A stretch of DNA of 18,642 nucleotides, taken from the NCBI GenBank assembly GCA_051877275.1, contig JBJEIS010000051.1, forward strand, positions 1 through 18,642, read 5' to 3'. Under the pieces are notes generated by a model that searched no databases, was not told where the DNA came from, and saw only the letters and a list, made by a program, of their open reading frames with translations. Shown piece by piece: positions 7,509 to 15,168 of the stretch (its first letter is position 1; each line of letters opens with the position of its first letter). The stretch is from RUG11462 sp051877275 (GTDB taxonomy: Bacteria; Bacillota; Clostridia; Oscillospirales; Acutalibacteraceae). A program made the position numbers and the translations under genes.

Positions 7509-8282
7509 TTAATTATGGCTTTTTATTCGTTTTAATGCACCTTTTTCAAGCCGAGAAACCTGTGCTTGAGAGATTCCGATTTCATTTGCTACTTCCATTT
7601 GAGTTTTGCCGTCAAAAAAACGTAAATTAATGATTGCGCGTTCACGTTCAGGCAGATTTTTCAAGGATTGCTTAAATAAGATTTCATCAATCCAGTTTTC
7701 GTCATCGTTTTTGTCGCCGACCTGGTCGAGCACATAAATCGTGTCCCCGCCGTCTGAATATACCGGCTCATAAAGGCTTACAGGTTCAACAATTGCCTCA
7801 AGAGCCAAAACAACTTCTTCTTTTTTCAGTTCAAGCTCTTTTGCTATTTGCTCAATTGTAGGCTCGGTGCCGAGCTTTGTTGTAAGCTTTTCTTTAGCTT
7901 GCATAGCCTTATAAGCGATATCTTTCAGCGAGCGGCTCACTCTAACAGAATTATTATCTCTTAAGTATCTTCTTATCTCACCGATAATCATCGGCACAGC
8001 ATAAGTCGAAAATCTTACATCAAGTGATGTATCAAAATTATCAATGGCTTTTATCAGACCGATACACCCTACCTGAAATAAATCGTCGGGATTTTCACCC
8101 CTTGCCGAAAAACGGCGTATTACTGATAAAATTAACTTTAAATTTCCTGTGATGAGCTGCTCTCTTGCCTTTTCATCGCCGTTATGTGCTTTTTCAAGCA
8201 GTTCTCGTTTTTTTGCTTCCTTTAATACAGGTAGCTGCGAGGTGTTTACTCCGCAGATTTCAACCTTGTTATTATATTGCAA
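7509..8282 (-). CDS. sigG: RNA polymerase sporulation sigma factor sigma-G
   Basis: Sigma-G directs late gene expression in the forespore during endospore formation. The 257-residue protein closely matches the pattern I know from Bacillus SigG: the subfamily-specific N-terminus NKVEICGV...SQLPVLK (5-21), region 2 with DDLFQVGCIGLIKAIDNFD (66-84) and RFSTYAVPMIIGEIRRYLRD (90-109), region 3 in the middle, and region 4.2 with the helix-turn-helix KTQMEVANEIGISQAQVSRL (226-245). The start is TTG: it sits 6 bases after a strong GGAGGG site (8290-8295 on the + strand), and family similarity begins at once. The gene is alone on its strand. In Bacillus and many Clostridium genomes sigG follows spoIIGA-sigE, which is absent here. 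I found no convincing sigma-F or sigma-G promoter in the AT-rich upstream DNA. Confidence 0.96.
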   Translation of the reverse strand: MQYNNKVEICGVNTSQLPVLKEAKKRELLEKAHNGDEKAREQLITGNLKLILSVIRRFSARGENPDDLFQVGCIGLIKAIDNFDTSLDVRFSTYAVPMIIGEIRRYLRDNNSVRVSRSLKDIAYKAMQAKEKLTTKLGTEPTIEQIAKELELKKEEVVLALEAIVEPVSLYEPVYSDGGDTIYVLDQVGDKNDDENWIDEILFKQSLKNLPERERAIINLRFFDGKTQMEVANEIGISQAQVSRLEKGALKRIKSHN

Positions 8283-8454
8283 AAAAATCCCTCCAGACTC
8301 TAAACATAGTATTGTCTGAAATCGGGAATATTATTTAATGCTATACAGCAAAATTCAGATAAAATCTTGCTAAAAAACAGCACTTTTCGATACAAATTGT
8401 TAATTATGAACAAATTATTATAAAATTATTGTTAAATTTTTTTAAAAGGTTTTA

Positions 8455-8483
8455 TTGACTTATTACTTTTGTTTTTTTATAAT
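8455..8483 (+). promoter_or_regulatory. Sigma-A-type promoter of the BMP/nucleoside transporter operon
   Basis: TTGACT (8455-8460) and a perfect TATAAT (8478-8483) are separated by 17 bases. The leader that follows (about 8490-8545) contains only a small 6-bp hairpin, AGGGCT/AGCCTT at 8492-8507, and the ribosome binding site GGGAGGA. The DNA upstream (8283-8454) is very AT-rich, with a weak TTGTT...AACAA inverted repeat at 8397-8413. I see no purine riboswitch in the leader, so any regulation by nucleosides would have to be of another kind. Confidence 0.85.
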
Positions 8484-8545
8484 ATTTCTATAGGGCTAAA
8501 AAGCCTTATAAAATTAAATTTTCCGTTTATGGGAGGACTATAAAA

Positions 8546-9751
8546 ATGAAAAAGTTATTTGCAGGACTTCTTGCTCTCGTTATGGCATTCGCTCTTATCG
8601 GTTGCGGAAGCAAAGAAGAAACAAAGAAAACAGAAGAAAAAGCAGACAGTGTTAAAATCGGTCTTATCTGCTTACACGATGAAAACTCAACTTATGACAA
8701 CAACTTTATCCAGGCACTTTATGAAGTTCAGAAAGATCTCGGTCTTTCAAACGACCAGGTTCTCGTTAAAACAAACATCGGTGAAGATGAAGCTTGCTAC
8801 TCTGCAGCTGCAGAGCTTGTTGACGAAGGCTGCGATATAATTTTCGCTGACTCTTTCGGTCATGAAGACTTCATTGTTCAGGCTGCTGAAGAATTCCCAG
8901 ATGTTCAGTTCTGCCACGCAACAGGTACAAAAGCTAAACAGTTAAAACTTGATAACTTCCATAATGCATTCGCTTCTATCTACGAAGGCAGATATCTTGC
9001 AGGTATCGCAGCAGGTATGAAACTCAATGAAATGATTGAAAAAGGCGACATTACTGCTGACGGCGCTAAAATCGGTTATGTAGGCGCATTTGACTACGCA
9101 GAGGTTGTTTCAGGTATGACTTCATTCTTCCTCGGCGCTCGTTCGGTTTGCGAAAGCGCAACAATGAAAGTAACTTACACAAACTCTTGGTTTGATATCG
9201 CTCTCGAGCGTGAAGCAGCACTTTCTTTGATTAAAGACGGTTGCGTTCTTATCAGCCAGCATGCTGACTCTGAAGGCGCTCCAAAAGCTTGCGAAGAGAA
9301 AAACGTTCCTAACGTTGCTTACAATATCAGCACAATTTCAATGGCTCCTAACACAGCTTTGATTTCTTCAAAGATTGATTGGGCTCCTTATTTCAAACTT
9401 ATCATCGAATCAGTTGAAAAAGGCGAAGCTATTCCGACTGACTATTGCGGTACAATCGAATCAGGCTCTATCAAACTTACTGAGCTTAATGAAAAAGTTG
9501 CTGCAAAAGGCACACAGGAAGCTATTGATGAAGCAATGGCAAAAATCAAATCAGGCGATCTTAAAGTATTTGATACAAAAACATTTACTAAAGACGGTAA
9601 AGAGTTAACAGAGTATCTTGCTGATGTTGACGGCGACTTCAAAGGCGAAACAAACGTAATTACTGACGGTTACTTTGATGAATCAGGCGACAACTTCAGA
9701 TCTGCTCCATACTTCGATATTAAATATATTGACGGTATCAGCGCAAAATAA
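8546..9751 (+). CDS. BMP-family substrate-binding lipoprotein (nucleoside-type ABC importer)
   Basis: This is the extracellular binding component of an ABC importer, anchored to the outer face of the membrane. The 401-residue precursor has a lipoprotein signal peptide (MKKLFAGLLALVMAFALIGC) with the lipobox LIGC and Cys20 as the lipidation site. A Glu/Lys-rich tether (about 22-35) follows, then a Bmp/PnrA-like fold (KIGLICLHDE, EGRYLAGIAAG, KIGYVGA, DGCVLISQHADSEGA, IDWAPYFKLIIE). Characterised members with this gene order (PnrA, NupN/BmpA-type systems) bind purine or general nucleosides; the exact ligand here is inferred. The ATG follows GGGAGGA and a near-consensus promoter. The next genes encode the ATPase and both permeases. 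A hairpin just after the stop probably sets this gene's mRNA level above the rest. Confidence 0.93.
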   Translation: MKKLFAGLLALVMAFALIGCGSKEETKKTEEKADSVKIGLICLHDENSTYDNNFIQALYEVQKDLGLSNDQVLVKTNIGEDEACYSAAAELVDEGCDIIFADSFGHEDFIVQAAEEFPDVQFCHATGTKAKQLKLDNFHNAFASIYEGRYLAGIAAGMKLNEMIEKGDITADGAKIGYVGAFDYAEVVSGMTSFFLGARSVCESATMKVTYTNSWFDIALEREAALSLIKDGCVLISQHADSEGAPKACEEKNVPNVAYNISTISMAPNTALISSKIDWAPYFKLIIESVEKGEAIPTDYCGTIESGSIKLTELNEKVAAKGTQEAIDEAMAKIKSGDLKVFDTKTFTKDGKELTEYLADVDGDFKGETNVITDGYFDESGDNFRSAPYFDIKYIDGISAK

Positions 9752-9766
9752 TTATAAGCATTAACA

Positions 9767-9794
9767 AAGGCGGAGCTGCTTTTTGCTCCGCCTT
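9767..9794 (+). promoter_or_regulatory. Intercistronic hairpin after the BMP gene
   Basis: AAGGCGGAGC (9767-9776) pairs perfectly with GCTCCGCCTT (9785-9794) around an 8-base loop. No T-run follows on the + strand, so this looks like a processing or 3'-stabilising hairpin, or a leaky terminator, rather than a full terminator. Such structures after binding-protein genes typically keep the lipoprotein message more abundant than the transporter message. Confidence 0.7.
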
Positions 9795-9885
9795 GAAGTG
9801 TTTATTTGAAAGGATTTTAATTCTGAAAACAGAGTAAATAATGAATTCATTCTGTTTTGAAAATTAAAACGGAGGTTAAAATTAA

Positions 9886-11418
9886 GTGAGTAAACCTGCA
9901 ATTGAGTTAAAAAACATTACTAAACGCTTTGGCAGTATTGTTGCTAATAATAATGTAAATCTTTCGGTTAAAAACGGCGAGATTTTATCGTTGCTCGGTG
10001 AAAACGGAAGCGGTAAGACTACTTTGATGAATATGATTTCAGGTATTTATTATCCTGATGAGGGTCAAATTTTTATCGATGGTAAAGAGGTTGTTATTCG
10101 CTCGCCGAAAGACGCTTTTGATTATAAAATCGGTATGATTCATCAGCATTTTAAGCTTGTTGATGTTTTTTCGGCTACCGAAAATATTGTTTTAGGTCTT
10201 AAAGAGAAAAAGTTTGATATAAAAAAGGCTACCGAAGAGGTTAAAAAAATTGCCGATAAATACGGTTTTGAAATCCAGCCTGATAAAAAGATTTATGAAA
10301 TGTCTGTTTCTGAAAAACAGACGGTTGAGATTATTAAAGTGCTTTATCGAGGCGCTGATATTTTGATTCTTGATGAGCCTACCGCGGTGCTTACTCCGCA
10401 GGAAACACAGAAGCTTTTCAAGATTTTGCGCCGTATGCGTGACGACGGAAAAGCAATTATAATTATTACTCATAAGCTTCATGAGGTATTATCATTGTCA
10501 GACCGTGTTGCGGTTCTTCGCAAGGGCGAATATATCGGTACTGTTGAAACCGCTTCTACTAATGAGGCTAAGCTTACTGAAATGATGGTAGGTAAGAAAA
10601 TTGATTTGAATATTGAACGCACTGAGCCGAAAAATCCTACTGACAGATTGGTAGTTAAAAATATCGACTGCATAAGCCGTGACGGCATTAAACTGCTTAA
10701 TAATGTTTCATTTTCTGCTCGTTCAGGTGAAATTTTAGGTATCGCAGGTATCGCAGGTTCGGGACAGCGTGAGCTTTTAGAAGCAATTGCAGGCTTGCAG
10801 CATATTGATAACGGCGAAATTCTTTATAATAATCCGAAAACCGGAGAAACAGACAGTTTGCGAGATAAAACTCCAATCCAGATTCGCGACCTCGGCGTTC
10901 GCCTTTCTTTTGTTCCTGAGGACCGTCTCGGTATGGGACTTGTAGGTAATATGGATATTGTCGATAATATGATGCTTCGTAGCTATCGCAAAGGCAAATC
11001 TATGTTCTTGGAGCGTAAAAAACCAAGAAGTCTTGCAGAGAAAATTATCGAAGATTTAGAGGTTGTAACCCCAAATGCCAATACGCCGGTACGTCGTCTT
11101 TCGGGCGGTAATGTGCAAAAGGTGCTTGTCGGACGTGAAATTGCGGCTTCTCCGACAGTTTTAATGGCGGCTTACCCTGTTCGCGGTCTTGATATAAATT
11201 CTTCTTATCTTATTTATAATCTTTTAAATCAGCAGAAAGAAAGAGGCGTTGCCGTAATCTTTGTCGGCGAGGATCTTGATGTACTTCTTGAACTGTGCGA
11301 TAGAATTATGGTAATCGGCTCCGGTCAGATTACAGGTATTGTTGACGGTAAAACCGCTACAAAAGAGGAAATCGGTCTTTTGATGACTAAAACAAACGGA
11401 GGTGCAGAGAATGAGTAA
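9886..11418 (+). CDS. Nucleoside/sugar-class ABC transporter ATPase, tandem nucleotide-binding domains
   Basis: This cytoplasmic subunit powers the importer formed with the two permeases downstream. The 510 residues contain two fused ATPase domains. The first is complete: Walker A GENGSGKT (38-45), Q-loop near HQHF (86-89), a signature region MSVSEKQTVEI (139-149, a variant of LSGGQ), Walker B ILILDEP (159-165) and His196. The second has a Walker A lacking the lysine (GIAGSGQRE, 288-296), a good signature LSGGNVQK (405-412) and a Walker B lacking the usual Asp-Glu (VLMAAYPVRGLD). This asymmetry is normal for BMP/ribose-class ATPases, which usually have one hydrolytic site. The GTG start follows GGAGG at 9871-9875. 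The 3' end overlaps the next gene by 8 bases (ATGAGTAA). A ribose importer is the main alternative, but the BMP partner argues for nucleosides. Confidence 0.94.
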   Translation: MSKPAIELKNITKRFGSIVANNNVNLSVKNGEILSLLGENGSGKTTLMNMISGIYYPDEGQIFIDGKEVVIRSPKDAFDYKIGMIHQHFKLVDVFSATENIVLGLKEKKFDIKKATEEVKKIADKYGFEIQPDKKIYEMSVSEKQTVEIIKVLYRGADILILDEPTAVLTPQETQKLFKILRRMRDDGKAIIIITHKLHEVLSLSDRVAVLRKGEYIGTVETASTNEAKLTEMMVGKKIDLNIERTEPKNPTDRLVVKNIDCISRDGIKLLNNVSFSARSGEILGIAGIAGSGQRELLEAIAGLQHIDNGEILYNNPKTGETDSLRDKTPIQIRDLGVRLSFVPEDRLGMGLVGNMDIVDNMMLRSYRKGKSMFLERKKPRSLAEKIIEDLEVVTPNANTPVRRLSGGNVQKVLVGREIAASPTVLMAAYPVRGLDINSSYLIYNLLNQQKERGVAVIFVGEDLDVLLELCDRIMVIGSGQITGIVDGKTATKEEIGLLMTKTNGGAENE

Positions 11419-12520
11419 TGAGAAAAAAACAGCTCATGAGCCGTTAATTCATATTACTAAGCGTGCTTCACTCGCTTGGTGGAAAAACTGGATTATCAGA
11501 GCAGTTGCAATTATATTAGCGCTCATTGTTTGCGGCTTTGTAATCGTTCTTTTAACAAAATATAATCCTATTGAAGTTTATAAGGAAATGTTTGACGGAA
11601 ACTTCGGAACAACCCGAAAATTTTGGATTTTATTGCAGGGAATTGCAATGCTGCTTTGTATTTCGTTGGCTGTTACACCTGCATTTAAAATGAAATTCTG
11701 GAACCTCGGCGCAGAGGGACAGGTTTTAGTCGGCGGTCTTGCTTCGGCGGCTTGTATGTTTTATATCGGTGACGCATTGCCGTCAGCGCTTATGATTATC
11801 GTTATGCTTGTTGCAAGTGTTTTAAGCGGTATTATTTGGGGCATTATTCCGGCGGTTTTTAAAGCAAAGTGGAATACAAATGAAACTCTTTTCACTTTGA
11901 TGATGAACTATGTTGCAATTCAGCTTGTTTCATTTGCCATTATGATTTGGGTGCCGAACGGCTCAAGCGTTATGGGTGTTATCAACAGAGCAACAAAGAG
12001 CGGTTGGATGCCTGATTTATTCGGTCAAAAGTATTTGGTTAACATTCTTATCGTAGCAATTTTGACAGTTGTTATGTTTATCTATCTTAAATACAGTAAA
12101 CACGGTTATGAAATCGCTGTTGTCGGTGAAAGCGAAAATACCGCAAAATATATCGGTATCAATGTAAAAAAAGTAATCATTCGTACTATGGTTTTATCAG
12201 GTGCTGTCTGCGGTTTGGCAGGTTTTTTGCTGGTTTCCGGTACAAACCATACGATCTCAAAAAATCTTGCCGGCGGAATGGGCTTTACCGCAATTATGGT
12301 TTCCTGGCTTGCAAAGTTTAACCCTATTTTAATGGTTGTTACTTCATTTTTAATTGTATTTTTACAAAACGGCGCCGGTGCAATCGCTACCGAGTTTCGT
12401 TTAAATGAAAGCGTTGCCGATATTTTAACAGGTATAATTCTTTTCTTCATCATCGGCTGCGAATTCTTCATCAATTATAAAATTAATTTCCGCACAAAGC
12501 ATAAGGAGGAAGCAAAATGA
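11411..12520 (+). CDS. ABC transporter permease, BPD_transp_2 family (first of two)
   Basis: This integral membrane subunit, with the following gene, forms the translocation channel of the BMP-type importer. The 369-residue product has a basic N-terminus and many hydrophobic helices, the first at about residues 29-48. Family hallmarks are FWNLGAEGQVLVGG, NETLFTLMMNYVAIQL and the cytoplasmic coupling segment GYEIAVVGESENTAKYIGIN followed by VCGLAGFLLVSG. I chose the ATG at 11411 because GGAGGT at 11398-11403 is correctly spaced. A GTG nine bases earlier falls inside that site. The start overlaps the ATPase stop and the TGA stop overlaps the next ATG, so all three transporter genes are probably translated from one message in a coupled way. 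Confidence 0.94.
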   Translation: MSNEKKTAHEPLIHITKRASLAWWKNWIIRAVAIILALIVCGFVIVLLTKYNPIEVYKEMFDGNFGTTRKFWILLQGIAMLLCISLAVTPAFKMKFWNLGAEGQVLVGGLASAACMFYIGDALPSALMIIVMLVASVLSGIIWGIIPAVFKAKWNTNETLFTLMMNYVAIQLVSFAIMIWVPNGSSVMGVINRATKSGWMPDLFGQKYLVNILIVAILTVVMFIYLKYSKHGYEIAVVGESENTAKYIGINVKKVIIRTMVLSGAVCGLAGFLLVSGTNHTISKNLAGGMGFTAIMVSWLAKFNPILMVVTSFLIVFLQNGAGAIATEFRLNESVADILTGIILFFIIGCEFFINYKINFRTKHKEEAK

Positions 12521-13500
12521 TTTCAACAATTTTTTCATTTATCAATGCTGCAATCATTCAGGGCATTCCGCTGCTTTTCGGTGCAACAGGTGAAATTATT
12601 ACCGAGAAATCGGGAAATTTGAACCTCGGTATTCCGGGAATTATGTATATGGGCGGTATTTCGGGTATTATCGGCGGATATTTGTATGAACATTCAACTG
12701 ATAATCTCAATCCTGCTTTGTGTATTTTAATACCGCTTATTTCAACACTTATAGGTTCGGTATTAATGGCGCTGATTTACAGCTTTTTGACTATAACTTT
12801 ACGCGCAAATCAAAATATTACAGGTCTTGCGCTCACAACTTTCGGAGTTGGTATAGGTAACTTTTTCGGCGGTTCTTTATTAAGCTTTTTCAATGAAAGC
12901 GGTTCAATTTCGCTTCTTGAAACAGGAAAATGCTATAAAGCTGCTTTGCCGTTTGCTAATGATTTGGGACTCTTCGGAAAAACATTCCTTTCTTTTGGAT
13001 TTTTAGCTTATGTTGCCGTTATCATTGCGTTGGTTTCATCTTATGTTTTAAGCAGAACACGCGTAGGTCTTAATCTTCGCGCAGTAGGTGAAAATCCTGC
13101 AACGGCTGACGCAGCCGGTATCAATGTAACAAAATATAAATATTTATCTACCTGTATCGGCGGTGCAATTGCCGGTTTGGGCGGTTTGTATTTCGTAATG
13201 GATTATACCGCAGGCGCTTGGACAAATGACGGCTTTGGTGATAGAGGCTGGCTTGCAATAGCAATTGTAATCTTCGCTCTTTGGAAACCGAAGTTTGCTA
13301 TTTTAAGCTCATTCTTGTTTGGTGGATTATATATTATCTGTGTATACATTCCTGACCTTTCAAGCAGTTCAAAAGAGCTTATAAAAATGCTTCCTTATCT
13401 TGTAACAATTTTTGTGCTGGTTATTATCAGTATGCGTAAAAAACGCGAAAATCAGCCTCCTCAGTCACTGGGACTTTCATATTTCCGTGAAGATAGGTAG
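12517..13500 (+). CDS. ABC transporter permease, BPD_transp_2 family (second of two)
   Basis: This is the partner permease of the nucleoside-type importer. The 327-residue protein is shorter than the first permease and lacks its long cytoplasmic N-terminus. It opens directly with a hydrophobic helix and the family block GATGEIITEKSGNLNLGIPG, then NQNITGLALTTFGVGI, and the coupling motif GENPATADAAGINV followed by GGAIAGLGGLYFVMDY. The family is recognised in the order ATPase, large permease, small permease. The ATG is in a 4-base overlap with the previous stop and follows AAGGAGGA at 12503-12510. A strong terminator follows the stop, so this is the last gene of the operon. No nucleosidase, deaminase or phosphorylase gene is attached. 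Confidence 0.94.
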   Translation: MISTIFSFINAAIIQGIPLLFGATGEIITEKSGNLNLGIPGIMYMGGISGIIGGYLYEHSTDNLNPALCILIPLISTLIGSVLMALIYSFLTITLRANQNITGLALTTFGVGIGNFFGGSLLSFFNESGSISLLETGKCYKAALPFANDLGLFGKTFLSFGFLAYVAVIIALVSSYVLSRTRVGLNLRAVGENPATADAAGINVTKYKYLSTCIGGAIAGLGGLYFVMDYTAGAWTNDGFGDRGWLAIAIVIFALWKPKFAILSSFLFGGLYIICVYIPDLSSSSKELIKMLPYLVTIFVLVIISMRKKRENQPPQSLGLSYFREDR

Positions 13501-13519
13501 GGTTTAGATTAAAGCTAAC

Positions 13520-13560
13520 AAAAAAGCACAAATCCGTTTAATCGGATTTGTGCTTTTTTT
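13520..13560. terminator. Bidirectional intrinsic terminator after the transporter operon
   Basis: GCACAAATCCG (13526-13536) pairs with CGGATTTGTGC (13543-13553) around a six-base loop. Six A precede the stem (13520-13525) and seven T follow it (13554-13560). It ends the + strand transporter operon and, read from the other side, the - strand isomerase-like gene. Confidence 0.94.
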
Positions 13561-13568
13561 AATTCATA

Positions 13569-14306
13569 TTATACTTTTAAAGAGTTTAAAAATTCAATAT
13601 TCTTTTTTGCGTCTTCAAGCTCGCCGTATTCAATGCAATCCTGCTCAACAATAAAATGTTCGCAGCCCATGAGTTTTCCGACTTTGATACATTTCTCATA
13701 ATCAACAATGCCATTTTCAAGCGTTGTGATTTTATGGTCATCACCGTCCGGTCTAAATTGTTTTAAATGCAGATAGGTGACTCTGCCGGCATATTTGCGT
13801 ATGTACTCCTCAGGGTCAAATCCGGCTTTAGCAACCCAGCCGAGGTCAAGTTCGGTTAAAACCAATGGATCGCAAATTCCCATCATAATATCAAAAAGAG
13901 TATTCTCACCGTCAGGCTTTGCAAATTCGTGCGCGTGGTTGTGATAACCGAATTCAATTCCTTTTACAATGCATTTTTCAGAAATCTTTAAAAGCTTGTT
14001 TGCTGTTATTTCTGCATCTTCAACTGTTTTTGGCTCGGTCCAAGGACAAATGATGGTTTTACAGCCTATGTTTAAAAGCTTTTCAATATGATAATCAAGA
14101 TTATTTTCTAATTCTTCAAAACCGATGTGTGAAGAAATCGGGTCTAATCCGTAAAACTCAAGCTGTTCTTTAAGATTTTCCCGGTAGGTTCCTCCGCAAA
14201 GCTCAACCCCGTCATATCCCATATCGGAAAGTGCTTTTAAAGTGCCTTCAAAATCATTCTTCAAAGAATCTTTTACCGAGTAAAGCTGGATGGCAATATT
14301 TTTCAT
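13569..14306 (-). CDS. Sugar phosphate isomerase/epimerase family protein (xylose-isomerase-like TIM barrel)
   Basis: This is probably a soluble sugar or polyol isomerase or epimerase; the substrate is not determinable from sequence. The 245-residue TIM barrel of the AP-endonuclease-2/xylose-isomerase-like superfamily shows typical landmarks: IQLYSVKD (6-13), LSDMGYDGVELCGG (26-39), SSHIGFEEL (58-66), GIEFGYHNHAHEF (116-128), LTELDLGWVAKAG (150-162), VTYLHLKQF (176-184) and HFIVEQD (217-223). The acidic and His residues in the last blocks fit the usual divalent-metal site. The ATG follows GGCGGAG with good spacing. It is transcribed away from the esterase-like gene across an 88-base spacer with opposed promoters, which suggests related control. 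Related proteins include inosose dehydratases and 3-dehydroshikimate dehydratases, which I cannot exclude. Confidence 0.88.
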   Translation of the reverse strand: MKNIAIQLYSVKDSLKNDFEGTLKALSDMGYDGVELCGGTYRENLKEQLEFYGLDPISSHIGFEELENNLDYHIEKLLNIGCKTIICPWTEPKTVEDAEITANKLLKISEKCIVKGIEFGYHNHAHEFAKPDGENTLFDIMMGICDPLVLTELDLGWVAKAGFDPEEYIRKYAGRVTYLHLKQFRPDGDDHKITTLENGIVDYEKCIKVGKLMGCEHFIVEQDCIEYGELEDAKKNIEFLNSLKV

Positions 14307-14325
14307 AAAAACTCCGCCTTTTCTG

Positions 14326-14354
14326 TTTACTTATTTTCAAAAATGTTGTATACT
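14326..14354 (+). promoter_or_regulatory. Candidate promoter of the esterase-like gene
   Basis: TTTACT (14326-14331) and TATACT (14349-14354) are 17 bases apart, upstream of the esterase start at 14395. The -10 box is good, the -35 box moderate. It partly faces the candidate promoter of the divergent gene. Confidence 0.5.
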
Positions 14355-14356
14355 TA

Positions 14357-14385
14357 ATATTAAACTAAAACTAAAAAAATGTAAA
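14357..14385 (-). promoter_or_regulatory. Candidate promoter of the isomerase-like gene
   Basis: On the - strand, TTTACA (complement of 14380-14385) and TAATAT (complement of 14357-14362) are separated by 17 bases and precede the isomerase-like gene. The -10 box matches at only four of six positions, so the call is tentative. The boxes lie immediately beside those of the + strand promoter, so the two may compete. Confidence 0.4.
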
Positions 14386-14394
14386 GAGGTTATT

Positions 14395-15168
14395 ATGAAA
14401 ATTTTTGAAAAAACTCCTTATTTTGAAGAAAACAAAGGCTACGAGCCAACCATTGAACCGTTTTTGCTTGAAGGCAAAAACAATCCTTGCATTATAACCT
14501 GTCCGGGTGGCGGATATTGCTGTCTTGCTGACCACGAAAGATATGTTGAAACTTTTAATGCAATGGGACTTTCGGTTTTTGTACTTAATTACAGAATTAA
14601 TCCGTATCACTATCCTTGTGAACTTCTTGATGTTCAGCGCGCGGTTAAATTTGTAAAGTATCATGCTGATGAATTTGGCATCAATCCTGAAAAAGTGTTG
14701 ATTGCAGGCTCATCTGCCGGCGGACATCTGGCAGCTTGCGCTTGTTGTTTTACAGATGAAGGCAATGATGACGGCGATGAAATCGACAAGCTTTCATCAA
14801 AGGTAGCGGGAGGAATTTTATGCTATCCTGTTATATCACTTACCGAGTTTTCTCATCAAGGCACAAGTGACTTTTTCAGCGGCGGTGATGACGCAGTAAG
14901 ACAAAAATTCTCAATTCAAAAGAGTGTACATAAGGATATGCCTCCGCTTTTTGTATGGCATACAATTACCGATGACGCAGTTGATGTCAGAAATGTGCTT
15001 ATGCTTGCAGAGAGCTGCCATGAAAAAGGCGTTCCTATGGAGCTTCATATCTTCCCTGACGGTCCTCACGGTATGGGTGTTCCTGATTGGCATCCTTATG
15101 TTGCAAGGTGGACAGGACTTTGCAAAGATTGGCTTGAGTATAATAAATTTATAGAAAAGGCAGATTAA
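14395..15168 (+). CDS. Alpha/beta hydrolase, esterase of the acetyl-xylan/carbohydrate-esterase type
   Basis: This is a probable cytoplasmic esterase, perhaps deacetylating sugars; the substrate is inferred only from fold and neighbours. The 257-residue protein has an oxyanion-hole motif CPGGGY (36-41), the region FVLNYRINP, the nucleophile elbow GSSAGGH (105-111) with Ser107, a probable acidic residue at Asp193 or Asp194 (HTITDDAVDV), and the catalytic His225 in PDGPHGMG. No signal peptide is present. The ATG at 14395 follows AGAGG; an in-frame upstream start at 14290 would run through the promoter region and is rejected. Eleven cysteines are unusually many for this size. The TAA stop shares one base with the pcrA start (TAATG), so pcrA may be translated by reinitiation. 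It diverges from a sugar-isomerase-like gene, compatible with a small carbohydrate pathway. Confidence 0.88.
   Translation: MKIFEKTPYFEENKGYEPTIEPFLLEGKNNPCIITCPGGGYCCLADHERYVETFNAMGLSVFVLNYRINPYHYPCELLDVQRAVKFVKYHADEFGINPEKVLIAGSSAGGHLAACACCFTDEGNDDGDEIDKLSSKVAGGILCYPVISLTEFSHQGTSDFFSGGDDAVRQKFSIQKSVHKDMPPLFVWHTITDDAVDVRNVLMLAESCHEKGVPMELHIFPDGPHGMGVPDWHPYVARWTGLCKDWLEYNKFIEKAD

Noticed and set aside
8283..8420. Sigma-F or sigma-G promoter upstream of sigG
   Set aside because: Elements such as GTATA and CAATACTA occur on the - strand, but their spacing does not fit either consensus, so I could not support a call.
8484..8545. Possible purine riboswitch in the leader of the nucleoside transporter operon
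   Set aside because: The leader after the promoter is only about 55 bases and has just one small hairpin (8492-8507). There is no three-way-junction core and no terminator/antiterminator pair.
11171..11220. Loss of Walker residues in the second ATPase domain of the BMP-type transporter
   Set aside because: The missing Lys in the second Walker A and the missing Asp-Glu in the second Walker B are normal in this class of tandem ATPases, so this is not decay.
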